A DNA stretch of 64,000 nt from Sipunculus nudus (taxonomy: Eukaryota; Annelida; Sipuncula; Golfingiida; Sipunculidae), in contig CM049308.1 in NCBI GenBank assembly GCA_026874595.1, positions 75,503,124-75,567,123 of the forward strand, given 5' to 3'. The notes beneath the pieces were generated by a model. That model ran no database searches. It saw only the letters and a list, made by a program, of their open reading frames with translations, and was not told where the DNA came from. Positions 12,240-23,159 of this stretch are shown in pieces. How positions within the stretch are numbered: position 1 is the stretch's first letter; each line of letters begins with the position of its first letter. The translations under genes and the position numbers were made by a program.

Positions 12240-12720
12240 TACATAAAAAATGGTGGCGCCACCTGCAACCATTTTTGCACAGTGTCCAGCTGTTCATCTG
12301 CCTTTGGATAAAATCACTCATATCTCTGCAGTGAATGGACTTATCCACCTGAAATTTTGCATGTATATTCATCTTGGATAGTTTTCTGGATTTTATGACA
12401 GGTGGTGCCACCTACATTCATTTTCACGCTGCAGACATCCAAGCTAATATCTCGGGAACCGTCTGACCGATTGGGCCAAACTTTTGCATGTGTATAGATC
12501 TCACATTGCACTTTATCATATGCAAAACTGGTGGCGCCACCTGCAACCATTTTTGTTCAGCGTGTGTCTGTTTGTCTGCCGTGGGACAAAGTCACTCATA
12601 TCTCGGCAGTGGTTTGACCTATCTGCCCTAAATTTTGCAATTGTATACAACTTGGATAACTTTCTGGATTTTGTTGCAGGTGGCGCCACCATACACATTT
12701 CTGCTGCAGACGTCCATGCT
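12240..12720. repeat. About 279-bp tandem repeat with GGTGGCGCCACC palindromes
   Basis: The stretch starting at about 12252 recurs at 12530 (278 bases later), and the one around 12399 recurs at 12678 (279 bases later). Each half-unit contains the 12-bp palindrome GGTGGCGCCACC (12252, 12530, 12680; GGTGGTGCCACC at 12401). Shared phrases include 'acttggataactttctgga' and 'actcatatctc'. Several chance open frames run through the array on both strands, consistent with tandem repeats lacking stops rather than coding. Confidence 0.85.
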
Positions 12721-12739
12721 TATATGCAACACACCTCTC

Positions 12740-12880
12740 TCTATTTCCCCTCGCCACTCAATCCATGCCTCACTTCACATGTCCCACCCTGGTTTCGCGT
12801 CATCCATGCTTCTAAGTAAAACATCCTATTACCCCATGCCACTCAATTCATGCCTCACTTCACCCGTCCTACTCTGATTC
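12740..12880. repeat. Short tandem duplication
   Basis: 'ccactcaatccatgcctcac' (about 12755) recurs as 'ccactcaattcatgcctcac' (about 12839), followed in both by a similar 'ttcac..gtccc/ctac' stretch. Confidence 0.7.
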
Positions 12881-12890
12881 CGGCGGATAC

Positions 12891-13863
12891 ACGTAGTCGC
12901 TTGTCGACCACCCGTATTCTAGTTGGATTTGTTCTTGTTTGAACGATAACATTTTATATATTAGTTTTACAAAATAAAATATATAATGATGTTTCCTAAG
13001 GCAATTGTGCAATTACCCCCAAGACAATTACTCCCTGTCATATCCTACCGCAACTACCCAACATACAATTAATCCCTGGTATAACTTATAATACATATAC
13101 CGTTTGAGGTCCGTCAACAAATTAAGGCTTTGGGTGGAGGTCGTATGTTCCGTGTGTGCACGCTTTACTACAAAACAGGCAACAGCCAACAAAGAATACA
13201 GTGACCATCTGGGAAACAGAAGGACTCCTGGACTTTAAGAAAAGCTGCAATGCTGCCACCAAAGTGACCCAGGGGGTAGAGATAAAGGCTGTCAATTCCA
13301 TTGATATAATTGTTAAAAGTCTTATGCTAAAAAAATTCCATTATAAAAGTTTCATCCACAGTATACTGAACAAGCAATTTTTAAGTTATAATAAAGGCAT
13401 TACCAAACACATATTAAAAAATATTTTTCAAGAGGACAAAACAAGAGGAAGGTGCCCATCTGCATTGCAAGGAGTTTAACTGCCTTTCGGCAGATCAGAA
13501 CCGGATAGTAGTGATCCTCATAATGAAAAGCCCACTGAGAGACGTGCCGTTATTTAAATTATACAGTACACAGCCTCACTATCATAAAATTATTCAAAAT
13601 AAATTTATCATAAATAATGAGTTTTTTAATACCCCGCAAAGAACTGTAACTATATCTTTTTTCTACTACAGCTTTCCATATAATACCCATGTTTTCTCAT
13701 TCTCTCTCTCTGTGAATGTATATACGTCTGTATACGTTATCGCATGTATTTATGACATGTTATCATATTTTATTTATGTAAGATTGTATCACTTCGTTTG
13801 GCATTATTGAGCCCTTGATTATATTATTTTGTTTAGTTATAAGAAGATACCTGTCGAGAGAAA
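12891..13863. other. Gene-free AT-rich interval
   Basis: A 107-codon plus-strand frame (13156-13479) and a 99-codon one (13511-13810) are lysine/isoleucine- or low-complexity-rich without known motifs. A three-fold 'caattaccc / caattactccctg / caattaatccctgg' repeat lies at about 13010-13080. Confidence 0.45.
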
Positions 13864-14127
13864 TTGCAACCCTTGTCAAGAACCCTGGAGTCCATCTACG
13901 AATGCATTTTTTTCCGGATAAAAGAGGGATTTAGTTGGGTCACCCTCATGGAGTCTGCCAAACAGCACCTGTGGTACGTGCAATATTCTCAGAGGGATCT
14001 TGCAATTGCAAAGACTCTGTTAAGTTCGAAAGAGAACTATGGGCTTGGTACTCCCCAAGGCTCCAAGAAGCACGTCCTTCTTCAAACAAATGCGCAATAT
14101 GAGCACACAGGCATAGCCAAATTTTAA
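13864..14127 (+). pseudogene. Open frame with HEPN-like helix motif (uncertain)
   Basis: An 87-codon frame contains ESAKQHLWYVQYSQRDLAI followed by AKTLL. This resembles the start of sacsin-type HEPN domains, where an A-x(5)-W/Y-x-x-Q-A-x-x-DL-x-x-A-x-x-LL helix is characteristic. The second HEPN helix with its C-x-x-C-H-Q-A-A-E-K-A-L-K pattern is absent, and the frame runs into a short tandem repeat. It may be a decayed fragment of a HEPN gene or coincidence. Confidence 0.25.
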
Positions 14128-14215
14128 ATTAGGGTAACCCATTTTCGGTTTACCAAATTTCCATTTTGGTAACCCATTTTTAAATTGGGTAACCAATTTT
14201 GTTTGCATAACCTGT
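14125..14215. repeat. 'gggtaacccatttt' short tandem repeat
   Basis: Four related copies of gggtaaccc(a)attttc/t..., some in inverted orientation. Confidence 0.75.
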
Positions 14216-14389
14216 TCCATGTTTCAGATCATATCGAACTCTGTCACTCGGAAAAATCAACTCACTGAACTCCAACAAGCAATATGTGATTGAACCAGTG
14301 TTATTGTTAGTAACATAAAGTTCAATAAAGGTTCAATTAAAAAAAAAACTGTTTTGTTTTATATGGTTTATTTAATAAACCATCACGAT

Positions 14390-14805
14390 AATGAATTTTA
14401 ATTTGTTTTAATACCCAAAGCAAACTCAGGTTCATGTAAACTCCTAATCACTCGCACCATCACTGTTTTGTGATTCTCCACTTGGATATGTACTTTCTTA
14501 AGATGATCATTCCTCATCAGCATCAGAACTTTCTGTTTCGAAACGCCTTCTCTTGACTGCTGTCCCTTCAAAGTTTTCGCTGACACGGTGAGACAATCTC
14601 CTCTTCCCTTATTTCAGGTAGCTGGTGGTGGCTCGTTCAATCAGCTGCTCCTCATAAATTCCTTCAGGATGAAACTCTGCTAATGTCTGAAAGTGTATCT
14701 GCACCAACAGCATGTCATCTAGCCGCTTATTGCTGAGCGTTGTCCTCTGCTCACCTATCAACCTTATTAGTAAGCTGAAACCCCATTTAACACATTGGTT
14801 TGGGA
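14390..14805 (-). pseudogene. hAT-type transposase C-terminal relic
   Basis: The minus strand from about 14800 reads GFSLLIRLIGEQRTTLSNKR and then LDDMLLVQIHFQTLAEF. This is a hAT dimerisation-like region: W/R-GFS, a variable stretch and 'TTLSNKRLDDML'. After one in-frame stop the same frame continues with basic and then acidic residues (AVKRRRFETESSDADEE), an expected tail. No other hAT part is found, so it is a fragment. It lies directly beside the miniature LTR element at 14894. Confidence 0.6.
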
Positions 14806-14893
14806 AAATTCGTTTATCCGAAACTGAACACTGGTAACCGAAATACTGATTGGTGTGTAAAAGAAAAGTCTAATTCTAAGTTAGGAGATATAT

Positions 14894-15043
14894 TGTTACG
14901 AAGAAAATTTGCTCAGGGGAAAATTCTGGGCCGATCCGGGATTCGAACCCATAGTCACAAGTCCGGCGTACCAACCGCTTCGCTAGCAAAGCAAGCTTCA
15001 CTAGCGAGACAGTTCGGTCCGCTTTTATGTGCACCCCGTGACA
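14894..15043 (-). promoter_or_regulatory. tRNA-like Pol III boxes in the LTR
   Basis: On the minus strand the LTR contains TAGCGAAGCGGTTGGTACGC, matching the A-box/D-arm pattern of tRNA genes, and about 30 bases downstream GGGTTCGAATCCC, a perfect B box. Together they form a candidate internal Pol III promoter. The same arrangement is in the right LTR and in copy 2. Confidence 0.7.
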
Positions 15044-15317
15044 CACCCCCTCTTAAGAGCGTTATGCTACCAGATAAGACTCATTATCCAAGGAGTCACA
15101 CTTTGGTGAGCTTATTTCCTGAGCCACGAAGTTTACCGTCACGTTGGACGAGCCCCCATTTTGTTACGAAGACAAATTTCTTAGGGAAAAATTCAGGGCC
15201 GATCCGGGATTCGAACCCATAACGGTGGCGCACAAGTCCGGCGTAACAAACCGCTTCGCTAGCAAAGCAAGTTTCACTAGCAAGACAGTTCGGTCCATTT
15301 TTATGTGCACCCCTATA

Positions 15318-15319
<2 letters not shown>
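14894..15319 (-). mobile_element. Miniature LTR retroelement (TRIM), copy 1
   Basis: Two direct repeats of about 150 bp (14894-15043 and 15162-15319) flank 118 bp. Each begins TGTTACG on the plus strand; the left one ends CCCCGTGACA and the right end is eroded. The element reads on the minus strand. Three bases after the 5' LTR is a primer-binding site, TGGGGGCTCGTCC (15146-15158), the complement of the tRNA-Pro 3' end; a purine tract AAGAGGGGG abuts the 3' LTR at about 15046-15054. There is no coding capacity. Each LTR carries a tRNA-like B box (GGGTTCGAATCCC) and A-box-like sequence on the sense strand. The plus-strand open frames across it are chance. Confidence 0.85.

Positions 15320-15380
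<61 letters not shown>
15320..15380. repeat. (TA)n microsatellite
   Basis: TA dinucleotides over about 57 bases, adjoining the eroded end of the miniature LTR element. Confidence 0.95.
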
Positions 15381-16000
15381 TGTTACAGATTCTTTATATT
15401 ATGTGACACGGGCGTAACTCCTGTTGTGGCACTCGTGTCTGGCCGCGTATTACATTCTATGTTTAATCCGTACTGGTTGAACTCTCGTTGTCATGTTTAG
15501 CCTTGGGTTTTCACGCCTGGCCGAGGTCACGTGATGAGCCTGGTATGTAGAGATACACACAGCGAGAAGTGGAAAATCTCGACTTGGGGTGTGAAGGTAT
15601 ATAAGGGGGCTTTGTTTTAGAACCAGGCAGAGATAACAGCAGAGCGGATTCCAGCGGACGCAGAAGCGTGTGTCATTTTCTACGACCTTATCCGACGAAT
15701 GCGGCAATTAAGGATGTTCTGAGACTTTCTCCTGGATTTTATGCATTTAGACTTCAGTTTACTTTCTGGATTGTTGCAGGAGCTTTACACTGGACTGTCA
15801 TTCTCCGAGAGTTTACATTTAAAGGACTTATCGTTGTAATAGTGTTGGTATCCAGGTACTGTGCATATTATTTTTCTATGTGATTGTATTGACTTGTTGC
15901 TATACCGCCGTTTTACTGTATAATTGTATTGATTTAGTGTATTCTATTGTTAGGGTTGTTTCATATGACGGAAGGATAATTTTTCTGCGGAATGGCAACC
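15381..16000 (+). mobile_element. LTR-like sequence with TATA box (tentative)
   Basis: The stretch begins TGTTACAG, carries a TATA-type box (GGTATATAAGGGGG, about 15594) and is followed by a 'gcagagataacagcagagcgg' leader-like stretch, the layout of a retroelement LTR. No second copy, primer-binding site or pol gene is next to it and its right end is not defined, so a solo LTR is only one reading. A decayed promoter is another. Confidence 0.35.
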
Positions 16001-16054
16001 TGTATCAATGCCTATCCGCTGAAAAGGTCAACGTTTCATATTAATACGATCCCT

Positions 16055-16055
<1 letters not shown>

Positions 16056-16086
<31 letters not shown>
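16056..16086. repeat. (TA)n microsatellite
   Basis: Pure TA tract. Confidence 0.9.
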
Positions 16087-16088
<2 letters not shown>

Positions 16089-16699
16089 TTAACCCCCTAG
16101 ATAGCGCACAGTTACGGGGACCGGACTATTTTTCCAAGTCATTCATGAAAAATTGTGTCTTCTGTATTTAATTATTTACTTATTATTATTTTATTCATTT
16201 TTTGGTCCCAACCAGTCACCTGAACCACGATTATGTAACCACTTAGTACAGAATAAAAGTATGCTGGTCAGGCCTGGCGGAGGGTCTGGCGTTAACCACT
16301 GTGTAGCATCACTAATTAGTAAAGGGCAGCATATGAAGGAGCAGGACACAGCCCAAAGCATGTTCACGGATGATCACATGGGGCTTAGAGGGTTTGCGTC
16401 ACGATTTCTTATCTTTTTATGATGCCTGCCGTTGATTATTTCTATGATGCATATAGCCTATACAGGCCCCTAGCTTTTTAAGTCGCTTTTTTAATACAGA
16501 TTTATTTCATATTTAACTCACCATTAGGCTTACTATTAAGAAATTGTTTATTGGCTTAGGAAAAATTCGCTCTTTTTTCAGTGTTATTAAATAAAATAAT
16601 AATACACGTATAGTCTTCTGGGGTGAGCTTTAGAAGATGAAAATATCAAATACATACTTCCGCATATTATTGATGATCAGTGCAAAGATGATGACAGTG
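16087..16699. other. Gene-free interval
   Basis: No recognised feature. The 89-codon plus-strand frame at 16153-16422 has no known motif. Confidence 0.5.
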
Positions 16700-18060
16700 T
16701 ATTAAGACTAAATATTGTTACTTTTATAACAATGTTGTGACTGATTATGATGAAATAGCCCGTATTGGAAAACAAACATCAAGATTGATATCGCATTGCC
16801 ATGAGAGCTGTGCCATATACGTAGATCATGTAAAACAGGCAGCCAAGCTTTAAAATCAGGAAAAGGTGATGGAAATAAGGGTCTGGCATCTGATCATATC
16901 ATTAATGGTTCTCATCAGATATTTGTGTTATTGTCACTTCTGTTTAATTCGCTGCTTTTCCATGGGTTAACACTCGAATCTGAATCTGTTTTTTTGTCGA
17001 TACCAAAGGATCCTGTAGGAAATTTATCAAACAGTGAAAATTATCGAGGTATCTCTTTGTGCGGTAGTATTTGTTAACTGTTTGAACTTGTTATCCTTCA
17101 ACGATGTCGTGAACAACTTGAGACATCAAATCTGCACTTGCTTTCAAAAAGCAATATTCCACTATTATGTATACGTAGGTGTTAAAGGATATTGCTGCAA
17201 ACTACATGTCTCGCGGTTCCAAATATTTATTAGACGCTTCTAAAGCCTTTGACAAAACTCATTTTGGTCAATTATTTAACCTCCTTTATCGTAGAAATGT
17301 ACCAGCTATTATCATACGACTGTTACTTGATATGTAAATCAGACCCGCTGCTCTCTAGTATTTTCATCAATATACTAGTGGGCAGATTGAAGGAAAAGGA
17401 CTAGAATGTTATGCTGGAAGTCATTTGCGGGTGCTGTTATATATGCGGACGATGTTACACTTTTAAATCCACCCCGGGTGGGATTACAAGAAATGATTAA
17501 AATTTGCGAAAAATTTATCCATACATTACATTTCATAAAATGCAAAAAAGACTATACTTGTACAATATTCAGCAGGAAACCATGTTCATGTCCCAAACTC
17601 GAGTTAAATAATATCAAATTGAAATGAAAAGGATATATTTGTCATTTGGGTGAATATTTGAATTATGATTTAACTAATGACGTAGATATATTAAGGAAAA
17701 GGGGTTATTTTTATTTTCACCGTTAAATAGTTGATGGCGAACTTCGGAACTCTTTCATCTGTTTCTTTGAATGTACTATTCCACAATATTTGTTGTCCTT
17801 TTTACAGATGTCAAACGTGGTATCTTAATAATAAGCTAAGTGGATGTTCACAATGTACAGAATGGTTATACGTTGAGTATGTTGACTTCTTAGAAATTCA
17901 CATACAGATATTGTGTACGAGATTAGTGGCTTTAAACCAATAACTGATGTACTTTAAAAACGGTTTTTAAGCATATATGAAAATATGTCCTGTGTAAAAT
18001 ATTCTGTCGTAAACATCATTGCACAGAGAGCGCAGTACGACTGTACTAGAATTATTTGAC
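16700..18060 (+). pseudogene. Decayed CR1-like LINE reverse transcriptase
   Basis: A reverse transcriptase can be followed through many frameshifts and stops. In order: SDHIINGSHQIFVLLSLLFN (about 16888-16950); NLSNSENYRGISLC (about 17030), the conserved start of the fingers; a stretch corresponding to the D-A-S-K-A-F-D region (about 17225); YADDVTLL (catalytic YADD at 17442-17453) followed by LQEMIKICEKF; HLGEYLNYDL (about 17640); and FHNICCPFYRCQTWYLNNK (about 17785). The last motif corresponds to the thumb-like 'SFYGSQLW' part of CR1/Jockey-group LINEs. The segment between the DASKAFD region and YADD is shortened, implying an internal deletion. There is no endonuclease domain. It is an old, dead, 5'-truncated copy. 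Confidence 0.8.
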
Positions 18061-19159
18061 ATTACACAATGTGGAGAGGCATAACTTGAAATATAAAGTT
18101 ATAAGTACTAAAAACAACGTTCAGTTTCTGAAAAAAAAAATTAATTGTCGAGACGGTCAGATGGAATTAGATGGATGCTCTAATGATGATATATTGAAAA
18201 TCAAAAACTGTCTGTCTACTTGCGATGCTGTAATATTGCTAATGGTTCCTTGTGTCATTTAGTTATTACTTTATTTATATTATTTGTTAGTACATTTCCA
18301 CAATTCTTCGCTGTTTATATTAACATCATCTGTATGTACCTGCGGGTACATTCAAGGATGAAGTTAACTCCCATGGTCAAGCAAACGTGTTCCAAATCTC
18401 ATTATATTATCATATAACATAATTGGTTATGAAAATATTATTTATATAGATTTTACATGAAATAAGCCCACTGTCAACTCGGCAGTGACGTCATACACTG
18501 GGATATCCCCTGTGACTAATTCCAGATCTCAGTAAAAGCACTGTATTTCTGCCACCGTCAATCCCAAATTTTCAGCAGAAAACAAAAAAAAACATGATCT
18601 GAGTTGCTGATAAAATTCAGTCCATGATGTCACATGTGTAACAGCCAATCAAAGTCATGGATCTAGGAGAAATCCTCCATTCACACAACAAACGCACGTG
18701 GAATAGGTTTACCTAACCTCATGTGCAACCAGCGGGATCTGATGATGACAGTGAAAGTGAAGCAAATGCTTCAGCGTCTTCCTTCACAGCAATGTCCCCA
18801 TCACCCACTCCAGGGACAACAAGAAAAAAAAAACCAGATGTAGGCTGAAGAGCCATATCCGATCGGACAGGCAATTTTAGAACACATCGCCGTGAAAAAA
18901 ATTGAAAAAGAAAGAAGGTCAAGAAACAAAGCCGTCCTAAGATGAAGATGAGCTTTTCCTTATGTCCCAACTGGCTACACTGCGCGCTTTGGCGAAACTC
19001 ATGATACTCGAGATTCTTTTTAAGGCCGAACATGCTGAACCGAGAAGCTGAACGAGGTGCCCTGCCCTACGGCCATTAACAACACTCCTCAGTACAACAT
19101 GTCCTGTCCAGACATGCAAGAACCTAATATAAGCTTGTAGACCATGCAGTATAAAACAA
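18061..19159. other. Non-coding interval between two LINE relics
   Basis: Chance open frames only. A plus-strand Ser/Asp-rich reading at about 18735-18830, rich in S-D-D-D-S-E-S-type residues, could be decayed upstream sequence of the following LINE, but no known domain is seen. Confidence 0.4.
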
Positions 19160-21805
19160 ACTTGACGATGACATATCGAGAACTGCAGTTTGCGATGAAT
19201 CGTTCAAGGAATTTCTAAAAAACATCAAATTACCCAAACTTAACACGAAAAACTTTCTTGTGAAGGCCTTATATCGATTGAAGAAGCTAGCATAGCACTG
19301 AAAGGCATGAAAAAATGGATCTAGTCCAGGACTGGATGGCCAAACAACCGATTTTTTTAAGCTTTTCTGGAATAAAATTTCAAAGATTTTAATCGATTCA
19401 TATAACTACGCTTTTCAGACAGGATGTCTTTCGACCTCTCAGAGGCGAGGGGTGATGACACTAATTCATAAAGGAAAAGAATTAGAAAAGCCAAGTTAGA
19501 AAACTACAGACCTATTACCATAACTAACACTGATTACAAGATTCTTGCGAAAACACTGGCACTCAGGTTACAAAAAAAAAACCATTAAAATGGTGGTGAA
19601 TTCTGACCAAGTGGGATTTATAAAAGGCCGGAATATTGCTAATATAATAAGACTTATTGATGACACAACAATATATACAGGTTAAGAGAACACAGAGGGG
19701 GCTTTTCTGGCACTAGATTTTAAAAAGGCTTTCGACAGTCTGTCAAAAACATATGTTAGCAAAGCATTCAAAATTTTTGGTTTCGGGGAAGGGTTTGTGA
19801 GATGGCTTGAGGTGGTAAATGCGGATGCACAAAACTGCATACTGCAAAATGGCTGGCTCAGCAAATGGATTCCTCTAAATTGTGGTGTTAGACAGGGCTG
19901 CCCCCTATCTCCACTTACCTTCATTATTGCAGTGGAAATATTAGCCTGCAAAATTAGACAAACACCTCGCATAAAAGGAATACATCTTCCCAGTAAAAAT
20001 CATGAACGTAGGATTTTAAAAATAGGACAATACGCGGATGACACAACACTCTTTCTGGCCAATAAACAAGACGTAACTAATGCTTTAAATATAATAGACG
20101 ATTTTACCATAGTGTCGGGCCTGGAATTAAATAAATCTAAGACGAAAGGACTTTGGCTGGGCAGCAAAAATATAAACAAGACAAAATAAAGTGTTAAATG
20201 GAATCTTTACCCGGAAAACACAATAAAAATTCTCGGAATCAAATTTAGTAGTACAAGATCAGCATCAGATATATCGGACAACTGGGAAAATAAACTTGAC
20301 AAAATAATCGACCTCATAAAAAAAATGGGAGAAACGAAATCTCTCAATTATGAGAAAGGTACTTGTTGTTAATACTTTCATTGTTTCTCAAATTATATAT
20401 CAGTTACAAGCGTTACGGGCCCCGGAATCATTTTTCGCGAATCTTAATCGCATAATATATAAATTTCTTTGGAAGAAAAAATATGATAATAAAAAAGCGT
20501 TTGAAAAAGTAAAAAGAAACACAATAACAGCAGATTATGAAGCAGGTGGTCTTAACTTAATAGATATTAAAATTATGCAAGCCGCTCTGCATATAAAGTT
20601 AGCCATGCGACTGCTTGAAAATACCCCAGAAAACCTGGAAATACATACCTTTATATTATTATAACAAATTAGGCAAACATTTTAGCGTCTTTGAAAGTGA
20701 GGTTAAATCACAACATTGTAAAGGATTAGAACACTTGAATCACCCTTTTTATAAACACATTTTAAAAACTTGGCTTGACTCAAATTCTGCAACAGAAAAT
20801 CACTGCTCGTCAGTTTTATGGAATAATAAACGCATCACATTTAATGGTAATGTTCTGTTTCCTAAAAGCTTGATAAATGTAGGAATTACGTATTCACATG
20901 ATATGACACAAGAGGATGGAACCTTAATAACATTTAACCATCTCACCACTGATTGGAAAGCATAACCCAGCGGCATATATTCTTCAATATAATGTTATAG
21001 TAAAAGCTGTACAGAAACTAACCAAATCAACTGATTTAACAGTTAATCAACCTGGGGACGTTTATTTCCGTAATAAAACATTGGATTACTGGTCAACAAA
21101 ATTCATTCGATTAGCCTTACAGGAAGAAAATACCAAGAGACCCCATATCGAGAATTTTTGGTTAAGGAAATATCCTCACATACTGGTAAATCAGATCACT
21201 TGGTTTCTGGCAAGACAATGTACCAAAGAAGTAAGATTACAGTCGCTTCACTGGAAAATTCTACATAACATTTACCCAACACAAATATTATTGGAAAAAA
21301 TGAAGATATCAGATAGTAATAAATGTCCATATTGTCAGGAGACTGATTATATAGAGCACCTCTATTTTACATGTAATAAACTCTCCAAATTCTGGAAAGA
21401 GGTGGAAGGGGCAATCAATTTTAAAATTGGAAAATACTATAAAATAAGAGAAGCACATGTAATATTAGGTTGTCATGAAAACTTTAGTGATCATGACCTC
21501 AGGATTATTAATAAATACTTAATAATAGGAAAAATGTGCATCAGTAAACGTAAATATGGGAATCATGCTAGTCTAAAATACTTATGGGAATACGAATTAC
21601 GAATCAGAGAGCCATGCATGAGCAGATGTTCATATGATCTTGACTTACATGTTAGTTAGAAAGGAAATATCTATTCTATATGGGAAAACGTAATAATATA
21701 ATATTATTTAGGTGAACGTGTTAGTAACTCTGGAAAGAAAATATTTTGTGCTTAAATATCATTTGTGATGTATCATGTATCTTGAATAATAAATGGTGAA
21801 ATAAA

Positions 21806-21810
<5 letters not shown>
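19160..21810 (+). pseudogene. L1/Tx1-like LINE reverse transcriptase, broken
   Basis: A nearly full-length RT region with a few stops and frameshifts. Motifs in order: SSPGLDG (about 19320); QRRGVMTLIHKGKE (about 19440); SDQVGFIKGRNIANIIRLI (about 19605-19660); FLALDFKKAFDS with the first catalytic Asp (about 19705-19740); GVRQGCPLSPLTF (about 19885-19923); QYADDTTLFL with catalytic YADD at 20031-20042; and SGLELNKSKTKGLWLGS (about 20118-20165). The C-terminal part (21081-21659) contains WKILHNIYPTQILLEKM and a C-x-x-C...H-x(4)-C finger (CPYCQ...EHLYFTC), as in L1/Tx1-type elements. No endonuclease was found, so the copy is 5'-truncated. Breaks near 19330, 19495, 20189 and 20664 show it is inactive. 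The 3' end runs into a TA-rich tail. The clade name is inferred from motif style. Confidence 0.85.
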
Positions 21811-21869
<59 letters not shown>

Positions 21870-21870
21870 C
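21811..21870. repeat. (TA)n(TG)n(TA)n tract at LINE 3' end
   Basis: A compound microsatellite directly after the last LINE-like sequence; it could be the element's simple-repeat tail. Confidence 0.85.
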
Positions 21871-22061
21871 GATTTGTTAATAGCAGCACCGTTATATTGG
21901 GAAAAAAAGAACTGCAGTTTGACCAGTTCTTGTTTATCAGGTTTCATACTCTGTTTATAGTTCAGTGTTTTATAATGTGTTTTTTTATTCATTTTATTTC
22001 GCTCAATATATACTTAACATATATATAAATATACATATATAAATAAATATAAATATATAAA

Positions 22062-22410
22062 TGTCACAGGACAAACTCCGATCTAGTAAAATCGTCGATC
22101 TTACTAGGACAAAGTCCGATCGGACTTTCTACTAAGAGAAACTCCGATCAGACTTTCTACTAGTCTGAACCGATCATAGCCTCTACTAGGACAAACTCCG
22201 ATCAACCAAAGGCCACAAGATAATTAGACTTTCTACTAGTAGAATCGGCGATTCTACTAGGACAAACTCCGATCGTGGCCTCTACTAGGACAAACTCCAA
22301 TCATATATAAATGTACTAGTTGGATCAGAGCTTCTACTAGGACAAACTCCGATTGTAGTCTGTACTATGACAAACTTACCATAATGGTCTAATTTCTGAA
22401 ACCTGAGATT
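22062..22410 (+). repeat. Left terminal inverted repeat of Ginger-like element
   Basis: About 350 bases of alternating 'actaggacaaactccgatc' and 'gatcggactttctacta' blocks with many internal palindromes (for example GTCCGATCGGAC). Its inner edge is matched by 26037 onward. Confidence 0.85.
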
Positions 22411-22812
22411 ATGAATAAATTGACACAGTAATATGGTAACCAAATGTTTTATTTATGATTATACACAATACGACTTTCTAAAAGACTAGAGTATATCATG
22501 ATTGTTTTATAAAATATACAGGACAACGGTTGTTTATTTGGTTTTTAATGTGGGGTAAAACACTGGTATATGGTAATGGTTGACATGTTAGGGTTTTTTT
22601 TTTATACATGTTTTTATTTATACATTGTTCTATGTACTATACTTCTAGAATTCTTGTTATTACGCTGTATTGTATATGATTGCTCCTTATAGTGTACAGG
22701 GGAAATAAAGATCGGTCATCTGTATGAACTGGTATAAAGTAAGTTTGTGTATAAAGTTAGAAAATTAAAACCTATCAATTGTCAATATGGTCTGCTAGGC
22801 TTATATTGTTTT

Positions 22813-23098
22813 GAGATCTAAGGACTAACGTTTGTACAGGTATGTTCAGTAAACCAAGCTAGGCAGAGTATACAACCTTTTTTTTCAGATCTTTAGGACT
22901 TGAGTTTATACAAATATGTTCAATGAACCAAGCAAGGTAGAGTATACAATCAGTTTGATTTTAAGAGATCTTAGGACTTGAGTTTGTATAGGTATGTTCA
23001 GTGAACATTGCCAGGCAGAGTAAACAATCAGTTAGGTCTTTGTTGATTGGAGATCTAAGGTCTTGATTTTGTACAGGCAAGTTCCATCAAGACAAGCA
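22813..23098. repeat. Four-copy tandem array inside the element
   Basis: Units start at 22813, 22886, 22965 and 23050 with the core '(g/c)agatct..agg(a)ct', then 'tttgtacaggtatgttcagt', 'aaccaagc' and 'ggcagagtatacaa'. Spacing is 73-85 bases. The array lies between the left TIR and the transposase, where promoter or transposase-binding repeats would be expected. Confidence 0.85.
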
Positions 23099-23159
23099 TT
23101 ACCTGTGTATATATAGGCTTGTTATTTTGGCAATAGCATCAGTTCAATTTATGATATCA

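Noticed and set aside
12484-12877. Plus-strand frames of 80-111 codons
   Set aside because: They lie inside the 279-bp tandem repeat and its neighbour and change frame between units.
14800-15500. Plus-strand frames of 118-140 codons
   Set aside because: They run antisense through the miniature LTR element, including its tRNA-like boxes.
18719-19119. Minus-strand frames of 60-104 codons
   Set aside because: No motif; they sit between two decayed LINEs with no splice support.
22062-22410. CRISPR-like spaced repeats
   Set aside because: Regular 'aggacaaactccgatc' units are sub-repeats of a transposon TIR, mirrored at 26037-26307; the DNA is animal.
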